Assembly: GCF_033978795.1 (NCBI RefSeq)
Contig: NC_084637.1
Coordinates: 120,001-184,000 of the forward strand
Direction: 5' to 3'
DNA: 64,000 nt
Origin: Nerophis ophidion
Lineage: Eukaryota; Chordata; Actinopteri; Syngnathiformes; Syngnathidae
In this document: one piece after another, positions 42,700 through 54,260 of the stretch
How positions within the stretch are numbered: the first letter of the stretch is position 1
How the letters are laid out: each line of letters starts with the position of its first letter
Position numbers and translations under genes: made by a program
The notes under the pieces: model-generated
The model's database searches: none
Told to the model about the DNA's origin: nothing
What the model saw: the letters and a program-made list of their open reading frames with translations, nothing else

Positions 42700-43430
42700 G
42701 AATGAGAATCAGCACCTCCAAATCAGAGTTCATGGTTCTCTCCCGGAAAAGGGTGGAGTGCCATCTCCGGGTTGGGGAGGAGACCCTGCCCCAAGTGGAG
42801 GAGTTCAAGTACCTAGGAGTCTTGTTCACGAGTGAGGGAAGAGTGGATCGTGAGATCGACAGGCGGATCGGTGCGGCGTCTTCAGTAATGCGGACGTTGT
42901 ACCGATCTGTTGTGGTGAAGAAGGAGCTAAGCCGGAAGGCAAAGCTCTCAATTTACCGGTCGATCTATGTTCCCATCCTCACCTATGGTCATGAGCTTTG
43001 GGTCATGACCGAAAGGATAAGATCACGGATACAAGCGGCCGAAATGAGTTTCCTCCGCCGTGTGGCGGGGCTCTCCCTTAGAGATAGGGTGAGAAGCTCT
43101 GTCATCCGGGAGGAACTCAAAGTAAAGCCGCTGCTCCTCCACATTGAGAAGAGCCAGATGAGGTGGTTCGGGCATCTGGTCAGGATGCCACCCGAACGCC
43201 TCCCGAGGGAGGTGTTTAGGGCACGTCCAACCGGTAGGAGGCCACGAGGAAGACCCAGGACAGGTTGGGAAGACTATGTCTCAGCCTTGGCCTGGGAACG
43301 CCTCGGGATCCCCCGGGAAGAGCTAGAGGAAGTGGCTGGGGAGAGGGAAGTCTGGGCTTCCCTGCTTAGGCTGCTGCCCCCGCGACCAGACCTCGGATAA
43401 GCGGAAGAAGATGGATGGATGGATGGATGG
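42700..43430 (+). mobile_element. 5'-truncated RTE-clade LINE
   Basis: Perfect 12-bp duplication atgttgatttaa at 42688-42699 and 43431-43442. Ends in (ATGG)n. Sequence corresponds to the last quarter of the full element at 57345-60720. Confidence 0.95.
42702..43400 (+). pseudogene. RTE reverse-transcriptase protein, C-terminal 232 codons
   Basis: Open frame from MRISTSKSEFMVL to the authentic stop at 43398-43400 (RPDLG). It corresponds to residues 840-1071 of the 1071-codon protein at 57370-60585. It includes EFKYLGVLFTSEGRVDREID and the C-terminal RRPRGRPRTGWEDYVSAL segment. Differences from the long copy are scattered substitutions (for example WFGHLV versus WLGHLV, EEVAGE versus DEVAGE). 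The upstream start in the same frame belongs to the target DNA. Confidence 0.92.
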
Positions 43431-43685
43431 ATGTTGATTTAATAAAAAAAATAAGAATAAAAAATATATATATACATATATATATATTTTTTTTTTTCTT
43501 TGTCATTAAAAAGGGAGGTTTTTGTGGGTGGTGCACTAATTGTAAGTGTATATTGTGTTTTTATGTTGATTTAATTTTTTTTTATTTTTATTTATTTATT
43601 TTTTTTTTTAAATAAAAAATTATTCCGCGGCCCGGTGGTTTGGGGACCACTGCTGTACGGGACATCACCACGGAGACACTTATTC

Positions 43686-43822
43686 AAAGTTAAAGTACCT
43701 ATGATTGTCACACACACACTAGGTGTGGTGAAATTTGTCCACTGCATTTGACCCATCCCCTTGATCACCCCCTGGGAAGTGAGGGGAGCAGTGGGCAGCA
43801 GTGGTGCCGCGCCCGGGTATCA
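43686..43822 (-). mobile_element. SINE-like repeat fragment
   Basis: aagttaaagtacctatgattg, (CA)n, ggtgtggtgaaatttgtcc, gacccatccccttgatcac and gtgaggggagcagtgggc. It resembles the first block of each array unit at 2090-3240. It is truncated before the promoter-like gactcggccggggtttgaac part. Confidence 0.7.
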
Positions 43823-44032
43823 TTTACTGTACATTGTTATCATGCATGTTACCTGTGGCGTTTTGCTATGTTTTCAAACAAGTAGGAGACTTTTACAACT
43901 TTTTATGGGCATTTTATAAGCAGTCGACGAGTGCATCTATTATAAAACCAATTTTCTATTTTTCTAACCGCTGAAAGTGCGCTTGTGGGAGGGATGCAAA
44001 AAAATTGATATATCTTGGTAATATATATATTC

Positions 44033-45134
44033 TGTCTGAGGTTTGGCTGGCATCGTGGTTCGGGTTGCGTTCTCTCATGGATGCAGCGGAATGTAACACA
44101 GCGTTGAGGTAAGGATGATGATTTATTTACAACTACAAAAACAAGCTAAGAACAAAAAGACTTGCACAAAGGCACTAAAGACAAAACGAGCAGAACTAGC
44201 ATGTGAGCTAGAAAGAACGAAAGACGCTAGCATGTGAGCCAGAAAGAACGAAAGACGCTAGCATGTGAGCTAGGGAAATAAACAAATGAATAGCGTGGAA
44301 GCTAACAAGTACAAAAAGGTATTTACCACAATGCGGGATAGCGACGTCACCTGTTGCATGGAAAGCACGTTTTACACTGCGAGCCCGAATGGCAAACAAA
44401 GGCAGACTTAAATACAGGTAGAAATTAGAAATTCCCAGAACCCCTTGCAGCACTAACTCTTTCGGGACGCTACAATATATTTTGATATTTACCTCAGAAG
44501 GCTCCAAATAGAAAAGAGGCATTAAATTTGTATTTAAATTTTATTTGATGCCATTGATATGTTTTTATTATTATTATTTGAAACAAAATTTTGCATGTCA
44601 CTATAACGTTACTGTATACAAGCCTTGCTTGTTCAATGTTCAATGCAAAACTTTTTTGGGTCCCTATTAAAAGGTTAATTTGGTCAACCTTGGCCCGCGG
44701 CTTTGTTCAGTTTTAAATTTTGGCCCACTCTGTATTTGAGTTTGACACCCCTGCATTAAACAGTCATACACATCTAGCATGTGAGCTAGAAAGAACGAAA
44801 GACGCTAGCATGTGAGCTAGGGAATTAAACAAATGAATAGCGTGGAAGCTAACAGGTACAAAAAGGTATTTACCACAATGCGGGATAGCGACGTCACCTG
44901 TTGCATGGAAAGCAAGTTTTACACTGCGAGCCCGAATGGCAAACAAAGGCAGACTTAAATACAGGTAGAAATTAGGAGGCAGGTGCGCGACAAAAAACTA
45001 GAAGCAGGTGACACTAAATGCGTAACGAGGCAACGGAACAAAACAGGAAGTGCCACCAGGAACTAAGGAAGTCAAATAACAAACAGGCTCTGATAACAAA
45101 ACAGAACCAAAACCAGAATATGCCATTCATGACA
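44033..45134 (-). mobile_element. LTR-like element with internal duplication
   Basis: Left TGTCTGAGG and right CATGACA fit TG...CA ends on the minus strand. Direct copies of about 215 bp (44191-44425 and 44776-44975, from ctagcatgtgagctagaaag to acttaaatacaggtagaaa) flank a hAT-derived piece. A smaller gacgctagcatgtgag repeat of about 32 bp occurs inside. I see no clean 5-bp target duplication. Function as an LTR is therefore likely but not shown. Confidence 0.6.
44428..44770 (-). repeat. Duplicated copy of 41195-41511
   Basis: Corresponds to the right part of the gtgtcaaactc hAT at 39639-41496. It includes 15 bases beyond its end (cattaaacagtcata) that belong to the flank of that particular copy. 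Divergence is a few percent. Confidence 0.75.
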
Positions 45135-45828
45135 TTCTGTTCAATAAAAACATCATTAGAAAAATATAAAATGACAACAAAACGCATAAATGTAATTATT
45201 TTGATCAGCCCTTTAAGTGATCATCGGCTTAAAAGTTATAAAAGGTTTTTGCTGAAAAAATGATTTGTCAGTTTATTTATATGGTAAAATGTACACGTTG
45301 GACCTAAGATTCTCTGTCCATCATGTCTTTGCAGCGCCAGCACTCCTCTCACAGCCATGTGTGGAACTGTCAGTTTGCATGTCGTTTTTTTTTATTTGCT
45401 AAACTAAACGCACAATATTGCTTGCAAAATGTTGATGAGTCTTGACAAATCACATTGCCCGTGTTGTATAATATATTCCCATTTTCTCCTCCTAGTATGG
45501 TGGGCATTTTGATGATCAGGTTGTATTTTGCATACCAATGAAGACAGAGACACAAAATGGATTGCACACCTTATTTTGCTCACTTAAGAGACGTAATACA
45601 GTTAGTCTAGTTTGTATGCCTTTTAGTAAACGCATACCTTTAGTAAATCAGACCCAAAGCTTTTTAGACCTTTTTAAAAAAAAAATTAAAAAAAAAAAGA
45701 ATGACAACACACACATGCATGCACTATTGAAAATTGGGATTGAGAAAAAAAGACACTTTTGAGGCGTCTACACTGGAGGATAGAAGTGAAAATTGACGCC
45801 ATCTACAGTATAATATAAAATGCATCTA

Positions 45829-45917
<89 letters not shown>

Positions 45918-46165
45918 AATAATAAATTGTGAAAAATAATGAGAGTAATAGTGGAAATAATACAATTAAGTTAAATAGAAAAAAAACAAAAAACAGAACA
46001 AATTCAAAAGCTGAGAAGTGTTTAAAATGATGGGTAGTTAGCCTGATTACAATCAGCAATGTCCCCACAAAGAAGGATAGCGTCCGCACAACTTAGTCTT
46101 GATTGCTAAAACACAGCAGGTGCGGGGAATAACGTTCAAGGAAGATATGAAACTGCTACAGGAAT
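45135..46165. other. No gene; AT-rich with a long (TA)n tract
   Basis: (TA)n of about 78 bp at 45838-45915. The phrase ttagtaaatcagacccaaagc near 45641 recurs at 61593. It is a relic of the unclassified repeat found at 50941 and 56565. The remaining sequence does not recur. Confidence 0.4.
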
Positions 46166-46166
46166 G

Positions 46167-46451
46167 TGACAATCTGTCACTTTATTTCTGTTAATTTTCG
46201 TGTTTTTGTATTTACTTCCTGTTCAGTGCTCTTACTTTGTTGTATTTCCTGTTTTATTCACGAGCACTGCTTTTCTCTTTTCGTTGATTGGCAGCGGTTC
46301 ACACCTGCTGTCAATCAAACTACTGCCTATTTATGTTTCACTCGAGCACTCCTCAGTGCTCGAAGATAATATGTTGAGAACGTTACTTTGCACGACCGCT
46401 TTATGTTTATTTGTTTTCTTTTATGAGTTCTGAGTTAAATTCCACTTACTT
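46167..46451 (+). mobile_element. Partial LTR (Gypsy-type)
   Basis: tgtcactttatttctg, the pyrimidine runs and ttcacacctgctgtcaatcaaac box resemble the start of the LTRs at 3595 and 14858. It is interrupted by a LINE (46456) and no end is seen. Confidence 0.55.
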
Positions 46452-46455
46452 CACT

Positions 46456-47129
46456 CAATCAATCAATCAATCGTTTATTTATATAGCCCCAAATCACAAA
46501 TGTCTCAAGGGACTGTACAAACCATTACGACTACAACATCCTCGGAAGAACCCACAAAAGGGCAAGGAAAACTCACACCCAGTGGGCAGGGAGAATTCAC
46601 ACCCAGTGGGACGCCAGTGACAATGCTGACTATGAGAAACCTTGGAGAGGACCTCAGATGTGGGCAACCCCCCCCCCCCCCTCTAGGGGACCGAAAGCAA
46701 TGGATGTCGAGCGGGTCTAACATGATGCTGTGAAAGTTCAATCCATAGTGGCTCCAATACAGCCGCGAGAGTTCAGTTCAAAGCGGATCCAAGACAGCAG
46801 CGAAATTCCCGTCCAAAGGAGACCATCTCAAGCGGAGGCGGATCAGCAGCGTAGAGATGTCCCCAACCGATACACAGGTGAGCGGTCCATCCTGGGTCTC
46901 GACTCTGGACAGACAGTACTTCATCCATGGTCATCGGACCGGACCCCCTCCACAAGGGAGGGGGGGACATAGGAGAAAGAAAAGAAGCGGCAGATCAACT
47001 GGTCTAAAAAGGAGGTCTATTTAAAGGCTAGAGTATACAGATGAGTTTTAAGGTGAGACTTAAATGCTTCTACTGAGGTAGCATCTCGAACTGTTACCGG
47101 GAGGGCATTCCAGAGTACTGGAGCCCGAA
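46456..47129 (-). mobile_element. 5'-truncated CR1/L2-group LINE
   Basis: (CAAT)n, the 3' UTR with a 14-C run (46668-46681), then the last 20-30 codons of the ORF in reverse (ctgttaccgggagggcattc). actcaa occurs on both sides as a possible short target duplication. Confidence 0.85.
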
Positions 47130-47149
47130 CTCAACTCTCCCTGGATTCT

Positions 47150-47496
47150 TGCATACTCGGGGACACACAACAGCAGACATGCGAGTTCCAAACACAGGAA
47201 ACTACCAACAAAACAGGAGAAGCCACCAAAAATAGGAGCGCAAGACACGAACTAAAACACTACGCACAAGAAAACACCAACAATGTAAAAATAAGTCATG
47301 GCGTTATGTGACAGCTGGTGACAGTACACCTACTTTGAGACAAGAGCTACAGTGATTCAAGCTTGGTTGTTTGAATTCGTACCCAAAAATTGCAAGAACG
47401 ACTTTTTATTGTCAATATCGGCTAATTTTTCTATGTTTTCTGCGGGATTTTTTCAATGGAAAAAAATCTGCCTCGGCTCAGAAATGGTTGAAAGAC
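47150..47496 (-). mobile_element. hAT fragment (gtttttcaacc family), reverse
   Basis: gacagtacacctactttgag and ttttttcaatggaaaaaaatc match the complement of 48911-49110. The end ggttgaaagaca is the degraded terminal repeat. It is joined directly to the TTAA element copy B. Confidence 0.65.
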
Positions 47497-48668
47497 AGGG
47501 GAACATTATCACAATTTCAAAAGGGTTAAAAACAATAAAAATCAGTTCCCAGTGGCTTGTTGTATTTTTAATTTTTTTTTTCAAAATTTTACCGGTCTCG
47601 GAATATCCCTAAATAAAGCTTTAAAGTCCCTTATTTTCGCTCTCTTCGAAGACACTGGCCATTTCCCTGTGACGTCATACAGTGCTGCCAATGTAAACAA
47701 ACAATGGGAATACCACAGCAAGATATAGCGACATTAGCTCGGATTCAATCTCGGATTTCAGCGACTTAAGCGATTCAACTGATTACGCATGTATTGAAAC
47801 AGATGGTTGGAGTATGAAAATATTGAAGAAGAAACTGAAGCTATTGAGCGAATAGCTATTGACGCTATTCATAGCCATACTATGGCCGAATAGCTGCGTT
47901 AGCATCGCCGGTAAAATGTGTGGACCCAAACGATCAGGACTTTCGCATCTTTTGGCACTGGAGCAACTTAAATCCGTCGATTGGTAAGTGTTTTTTTCGC
48001 ATTAAATGTGGGTGGAAGGAAACGTAATATATTTGCAAATGCATCTACAGGTTATCCATACATCTCTGTGCCATGTCTGCTTTAGCACCGCCGGTAAATA
48101 GCATGTTAGCATCGATTAGCGTAGCATGTTAGTATCGATTAGCTAGCAGTCAACATCAACAAAACTCACCTTTGTGATTTCGTTGACTATCGTTGCAAAT
48201 GCATCTGCAGGTTATCCATAGATCTCTGTGCCATGTCTGCCTTAGCATCGCCGGTCAAATGTGGAGACACTCTGGCACATTCAATGGGGGTCTGGCGGCA
48301 GACACTTCCGCATCTTCGGGCCAGTGGTGCAACTTGAATCCCTCCCTGTTAGTGTTGTTACACCCTCCGACAAAACACCGACGAGGCATGATGTCTCCAA
48401 GGTTCCAAAAAATAGTCGAAAAAACGGAAAATAACAGAGCTGAGACCCGGTGTTTGTAATGTGTTGAAAATCAATATGGCGGGTGTGTTACCTCGGCGAC
48501 GTCACATTCTGACGTCATCGCCTCCAGCGCGATAAACAGAAAGGCGTTTAATTCGCCAAAATTCACCCATTTAGAGTTCGGAAATCGGTTAAAAAAATAG
48601 ATGGTCTTTTTTCTGCACCATCAAGGTATATATTGATGCTTACATAGGTCTGGTGATAATGTTCCCCT
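47497..48668 (-). mobile_element. TTAA-type element (Kolobok-like), copy B
   Basis: Ends aggggaacattatcac and gtgataatgttcccct. Interior tagcgacattagctcgg, catctctgtgccatgtctgc and gacgaggcatgatgtctcc as in copies A and C. No TTAA is seen on the left, where it abuts a hAT end. The THAP-like start MPRRCFVGGCNN is present on the minus strand around 48390. Confidence 0.75.
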
Positions 48669-48910
48669 TTAGTGAGTTCCTCCTTTGAAGCTCATTGAAC
48701 TGAGGTCGGACTTCACAATATGCTGACATCATTCACGAGGTTTGAAAGGATTACTTAAGGACTACCAGAGTGTGTTTTTAAAGGGCTTCACCTCTATAAG
48801 ATGCCATCTAATTTACCTATGATGCACTTTGTAGGCTCCTCCCCGCTTTTTTGACCGGGCCAATAGGTTTGCTTGTACACATGTGATAGAGAGAGAGTGT
48901 TCCTGTAAAT
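48669..48910. other. No recognisable feature
   Basis: 240 bp between two elements with no recurring phrase and no reading frame of interest; possibly host DNA. Confidence 0.3.
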
Positions 48911-49255
48911 CAGTGTTTTTCAACCTTTTTAGAGCCAAGGTGCATTTTTTTGTTTGAAAAAATTTGGAGGCACACCACCAGCAGAAATTTAAAAAATGAA
49001 ACTCAGCAGACAGTAAAAAGTCGTCGTCGCAATTGTTGGATATGACTTTAAACCATAACCAAGCATGCAACACTATAGCTCTTGTCTCAAAGTAGGTGTA
49101 CTGTCATAACCTGTCACGCCACATCATGACTTTTTTTTAGTTTTTTGGTGTTTTCCTGTGTGTAGTGTTTTAGTTCTTGTCTTGCGCTCCTATTTTGGTG
49201 GCTTTTCCTGTATTGTTGGTGTTTCCCTGTTGCGGTTTCATTTCTTCCTTTAAAC

Positions 49256-50006
49256 CGGGGGTGTCAAACTCAAATACAGAGTGGGCCAAAATTTAAAACC
49301 GAACAAAGCCGTGGGCCGAGGTGGAACAAATTAACCTTTTAATAGGGACCCAAACAAGTTTTGGATTGAATCTTGAACAAACAAAGCTTACAATATAAAA
49401 CTTTATAGTGACATACAAAATCGAGTTTCAAATAATAATAATAATTAAAAATATCAATGGCATATCAAATAACATTTAAATAAAAATGGAATGCCTCTTT
49501 TTGGTGGGGGGGTTGAGATAGACAGGGTTTGGTGATAGCGGGGGGTGTATATTGTAGCGTCCCGAAAGAGTTAGTGCTGCAAGGGGTTATGGATATTTGT
49601 TCAGTTGTGTTTGTTGTGTTACGGTGTGGATGTTCTCCCGAAATGTGTTTGTCATTCTTGTTTGCTGTGGGTTCACAGTGTGGTGCATATTTGTAACAGT
49701 GTTAGAGGTTGTTTATACGGCCACCCTCAGTGTGACCTGCACGGCTGTTGACCAAGTATGCGTTGCATTCACTTATGTGTGTGTATAAGCCGCATATATT
49801 ATGTGACTGGCCCACCCCCAATATTGTTGTCGGGGATGAAATTTGGGAGGAGCACTGTACTTTGGGAGTCTTCCGGAAAAATCGGGAGGGTTGGCAAGTA
49901 AAAGTATTAGTGGTGAATGCGGTGTTACAGCGGCGGGCCAGCTCTGTTAATTTGATATTGCCTCAAGGGCCAAATTTGGCCCGCGGGCCAGAGTTTGATA
50001 CCCATG
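49256..50006 (+). mobile_element. hAT element (gtgtcaaactc family)
   Basis: Ends cgggggtgtcaaactc and gagtttgatacccatg, perfect duplication ctttaaac (49248-49255 and 50007-50014). 751 bp, noncoding. Confidence 0.93.
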
Positions 50007-50067
50007 CTTTAAACGATATCTTCGCACCTGTTTTGTTTTAAGCAATCAAAAATATTTAAGTTGTCGC

Positions 50068-50626
50068 CATACTTGCCAGACCTCCGAATTTAGGAGATGG
50101 GTGGGGCAGAGTTGAGGTGGTCGGGTTTGGGGGACGGGGTTTGGTGGTAGCGGGGGTTTACATTGTAGCATCCCGGAAGAGTTATTGCTGCAAGGGGTTC
50201 TGGGTATTTGTTCGGTTGAGTTTGTGCTACGGTGAAGATGTTCTCCCGAAATTTGTTTTTCATTCTTGTTTGGTGTGGGTTCACAGTGTGGCGCATATTT
50301 GTAACAGTGTTAAAGTTGTTTATACGGCCACCCTCAGTGTGACCTGTGTGGCTGTTTATCAAGTATGCCTTGCATTCACGTATGTGTAAATATAAGCCGC
50401 TTATATTATGTAATCCGGCCGGCACGCTGTTTGAATGTAGGAAAAGTGGACGTCACAACAGGTTGTAGAGGACGCTAAAGGCAGTGCCTTTAACGTACGA
50501 CCCCAATATTGCTGTCTGGGTGAAAATAGGAAGAAATTTGGGAGAAGTATTGCACCAGGGGATTTCTAGGAGGGGCACTGAAATTCAGGAGTCTGACGGA
50601 AAAAATCGGGAGGTTTGGCAAGTATG
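50068..50626 (+). mobile_element. hAT element (atacttgcc ends)
   Basis: Ends catacttgccagacctccg and gaggtttggcaagtatg; flanks gttgtcgc and gttgttgc agree in 7 of 8. Its interior is homologous to the middle of the gtgtcaaactc family, which shows that the latter carries this element within it. Confidence 0.88.
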
Positions 50627-50937
50627 GTTGTTGCTATCCTTCTTTCTGTAGACATTGCTGATTGTCATGTCTTGCACAGATGTACTTTGTGGACAACGCC
50701 TGCTGCTCCACATGCTGTAAGTCTTTGCTGTCGTCCAGCAATCTGTTTTTTGTTTACTTTGTAGACAGTTCAGTTTTAGTTTCATTCTGCATCGCCATCC
50801 CTAAGCTTCAATGCCATTTCTTAGGAGCACTCATCTTTTTGTTTATTTTTGGTTTAAGCATTAGGTACCTTTTTACCTGCACTTTGCCTCCCGCTGTCAC
50901 CTGCATATTGTGATCATGACAAAATATTTTCCCGACA

Positions 50938-51500
50938 TCCAGATGGATAGGTCTTTATTGTCATTGCACAAGTACAACAAAACTTTGTTTTCAGCACAAA
51001 CCCGTTCAAGATTAGACAAAAACAAACAGTGTACAGTGTTACAGAACACGGACGCTGATGGGTTGCCACAAGGCGCCCCGTAAAAGATGGGAAATGGGTA
51101 GAAGCTGGGGAAGGATGAGTAAAAAAAAAATACATTCTAGACTGGGCTCCTAAGGGGGCCCAGTCTGGAGTGGGAAAAAAACCTCCATAGCAAAGCACAT
51201 ATACATATTACAACATACATCTCCAGATATCTAGCAACAGAGGGAAGGGAGTTTGGGATCATGGTGGTAGGCCGCAGCTCTCAGGCGCTGACCATCCATT
51301 CATCACCCCTGTGGGATTTGCATCGAAGGTGTTGGGTTGGGGGGGGCTGGGGTGTGTATGTGTGGCGTATATGTTTGTGGATTTGTGTGTGTAAGCCGTT
51401 AGTATGTCTCTGTTCCGCGGCCTTGATGTATTGTCTGTCGCTAGTCCAAAGTCAACAACAGGTGTGTGTCCATGAGAGACAAGAAGGGAGTTTTTTGTGT
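50938..51500. repeat. Unclassified repeat, unoccupied copy
   Basis: ggtctttattgtcattgc, aacagtgtacagtgttacag, gccacaaggcgcc, cccagtctggagtggg and aacatacatctccagatatc match the two halves 56565-56639 and 61201-61550, between which a hAT lies. The right border is uncertain. The family is not one I can name. Confidence 0.75.
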
Positions 51501-51744
51501 CTTCGCCGCATTGTCCTACAAAGCAATTAGATACCTGCTGCCACCTACTGATATGGAAGAAAATAACATGGTGTTTCTGCCGAGCTTTAGACAGCGCCGA
51601 CACTCAACAACACATTATTTGCAGATTATCATCATTATTGGCTTGCAAAAAATATTTTTAACCCAAATAGGTGAAACTACATAATCTCCGACGGCACACC
51701 AGACTGTATCCCGCGGACAGTGGTTGAAAAACACTGCTGCAAAC

Positions 51745-52143
51745 AACTTAGTGCATATGCGTGTGTGATGTGCACACGTGAAGGGCTCACAAATAATATC
51801 CAGTGGCAGGTAAGGGAGGTGATGGATTGCCTGATTAGTGGCCTGGCAGGCCTCCTCCCGCAGATGGGCGGTTAGACGCGGGCATCTGGCCTTGACACAC
51901 GCACACACACAGGCTGATTTGGTAAGATACACAGCACACTTCCTCATACGAGAACTCGACAGCATGATCCGAAGAAAACTTTTTTACTTCCACCATCTGT
52001 GCCGAGTCTTCCCCTCTCCTGGCCGCGCTTTGCCCTCCCCGCTTTGCCGACATGCTTTGCTCGTTAGTCGGCGTAATTATCAGGGAAGGCGAGCAAATTA
52101 GAGCCCGGGTGTTTACAAGACGCTGATATCACTTTGCGAGGGA
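51745..52143. other. Low-repeat island, candidate regulatory DNA
   Basis: No recurring phrase. It contains tgcctgattagtggcctgg, gtcggcgtaattatcaggg and gcaaattagagcccggg. No frame with a domain. Confidence 0.35.
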
Positions 52144-52375
52144 TTAAAGGCCTACTGAAACCCGCTACTACCGACCACGCAGTCTGATAGTTTATATATC
52201 AACGATGAAATATTAACATTGCAACACATGCCAATACGGCCTTTTTAGTTTACTAAATTGCAATTTTAAGTTTCCGGCGAAGTGTCGTGTTGAAAACGTC
52301 GCAGAATGCTGACGTGTACGCGTGATGCCGCGGACTGTTAGGAAATATTAGCGCTGCGCACACACAGCTAAAAGT

Positions 52376-52763
52376 CCATCCATCCATCCATCCATCCATC
52401 CATCCATCTTCTTCCGCTTATCCGAGGTTGGGTCGCGGGGGCAACAGCCTAAGCAGGGAAACCCAGACTTCTCTCTCCCCAGCCACTTCGTCTAGCTTTT
52501 CCTGGGGGATCCCGATGCGTTCCCAGGCAAGCCGGGAGACATAGTCTTCCCAACGTGTCCTGGGTCTTCCGCGTGGCCTCCTATCGGTTGGAGGTGCCTC
52601 GGGTGGCATCCTGACCAGATGCCCGAACCACCTCATCTGGCTCCTCTCGATGTGAAGGAGCAGCGGCTTTACTTTGAGTTCCTCCCGGATGGCAGAGCTT
52701 CTCACCCTATCTCTAAGGGAGAGCCCTGCCACCCGGCGGAGGAAACTAATTTCGGCCGCTTGT
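52376..52763 (-). pseudogene. RTE-clade LINE 3' fragment
   Basis: (CCAT)n then the complement of the last ~115 codons of the RTE protein (52418-52732 open, stop at its end after RPNLG). About 11 codons (RLPREVFRARP in the long copy) are partly deleted. A TAG occurs further upstream at the position of the conserved EMSFLRR. It is 5'-truncated at gcggccgcttgt. Confidence 0.9.
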
Positions 52764-53885
52764 TGTATTTTTTGAAGTTTTTTTCAAAATTTTACCGGTC
52801 CCGGAATATCCCTAAATGAAGCTTTAAAGTGCCTTATTTTCGCTATCTTCGAAACCACTATCCATTTCCCTGTGACGTAATACAGGGCTGCCAATACAAA
52901 CAACATGGCGGTTACCACAGCAAGATATAGCGATATTAGCTCGGATTCAGACTCGGATTTTAGCGCCTTAAGCGATTCAACAGATTATGCATGTATTGAA
53001 ACAGATGGTCGGAGTATGGAGGCAGATAGCGAAAACGAAATTATAGAATAAATTGAAGCTATTGAGCGAATAGCTATTGACGCTATTCGGCAATAGCGTG
53101 GGTGTACCTAATGAAGTGGCCCATAGCATGGCTGCCTTATTAGCATCGCCGGTAAAATGTGCGGACCAAACGATCAGGACTTTCGCATCTTGTGACACTG
53201 GAGCAACTTAAATCCGTCGATTGGTAAGTGTTTGTTTCTCATTAAATGTGGGTATCTAGTTTCAAATGTACATACAGCTAGCGTAAATAGCATGTTAGCA
53301 TCGATTAGCGTAGCACGTTAGCATCGATTAGCTGGCAGTCATGCCGCGACCAAATATGTCTGATTAGCACATAAGTCAACAACATCAAAAAAACTCACCT
53401 TTGTGAATTTGTTGACTTAATCGTTGCAAATGCATCTGCAGGTTATCCATACATCTCTGTGCCATGTCTGTCTTAGCATCGCCGGTAAAATGTGGAGGCA
53501 CTCTGGTACATTCAATGGGGGTCTGGCGGCAGATTTCTTGCCGGTGGTGCTACTTGAATCCCTCCCTGTTAGTGTTGTTACACCCTCCGACAACACACCG
53601 ACGAGGCATGATGTCTCCAAGGTTCCAAAAAATAGTCGAAAAAACAGAAAATAACAGAGCTGAGACCCGGTGTTTGTAATGTGAAAATGAAAATGGCGGC
53701 TGTGTTACCTCGGTGACGTCACGTTCTGACGTCATCGCTAAAAGACCGATAAACAGAAAGGCGTTTAATTTGCCAAAATTCCCCCATTTAGAGTTCGGAA
53801 ATCAGTTAAAAAAATGCATGGTCTTTTTTCTGCAACATCAAGGTATATATTGACGCTTACATAGGTTTGGTGATAATGTTCCCCT
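52759..53885 (-). mobile_element. TTAA-type element (Kolobok-like), copy C, left-truncated
   Basis: Right end gtgataatgttcccct followed by ttaa (53886-53889). The left terminal ~70 bp are lost at the junction with the RTE fragment. The minus strand at 53609 starts MPRRCVVGGCNN (THAP-like), then a stop after GFK. Confidence 0.8.
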
Positions 53886-54260
53886 TTAATATCCTCAAAC
53901 CCAAATCTTTCATCCTCGCTCAACTTAATGGGGAAATTGTCGTTTTTTCGGTCCAAATAGCCCTTTTCGTTGGAGGCTCCCATTAAAAACAATGTGAGGA
54001 TGTGACAGGTGACGTAATCGTCTGCTACTTCCGGTAAAGGCAGAGCTTTTCTATTAGCGACCAAAAGTGGCGAACTTAATCCTCGATGTTCTCTACTAAA
54101 TCCTTTCAGCAAAAATATGGCAATAACGCGAAATGATCAAATATGACACATAGAATGGACCTGCTATCCCCGTTTTAAATAAGAAAATCTAATTTCAGTA
54201 GGCCTTTATAGGATTCCAAGTGCAAATCTGCAAGACGTGAGCTGAACCGCTTTGGCGATA

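Larger units (their letters stand above)
42085..43620. repeat. Tandem array of ~150-170-bp units derived from a hAT
   Basis: Five units begin with T-run + cttctttgtcat at 42121, 42279, 42450, 42601 and (after an RTE insertion) 43498. Each holds tgaaaaagggaggttttcgtgg, ttggtgcactaattgtaag, atgttgatttaa and a (TA)n run of variable length. The core ggtgcactaattgtaagtg is also found once in the hAT at 34405, and the array ends at 43652 with that family's right end (tttggggaccactg). The array is therefore an internal expansion of a hAT of the ggtccccaac family. Confidence 0.85.
48911..51736 (+). mobile_element. hAT element (gtttttcaacc family) with three insertions
   Basis: Ends cagtgtttttcaacctt and tggttgaaaaacactg; flanks ctgtaaat and ctgcaaac agree in 6 of 8. 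It contains two hATs (49256-50006 and 50068-50626) and an unclassified repeat (50938-51500). Its own sequence includes tctcaaagtaggtgtactgtc near the left, and aggtgaaactacataatctcc and cggcacaccagactgtatc near the right. Confidence 0.82.
52148..54205. mobile_element. TTAA-type element, AGGCCTACTGAAA ends, copy 3
   Basis: Left TTAA at 52144-52147 and aggcctactgaaac; right tttcagtaggcct followed by TTAT. It contains an RTE fragment and the right part of the Kolobok-like element copy C. Confidence 0.85.

Noticed and set aside
49112..50921. A large LTR from tgtcacgcc to catgaca
   Set aside because: No matching 5-bp duplication; the sequence is better explained as interior of the hAT at 48911-51736.
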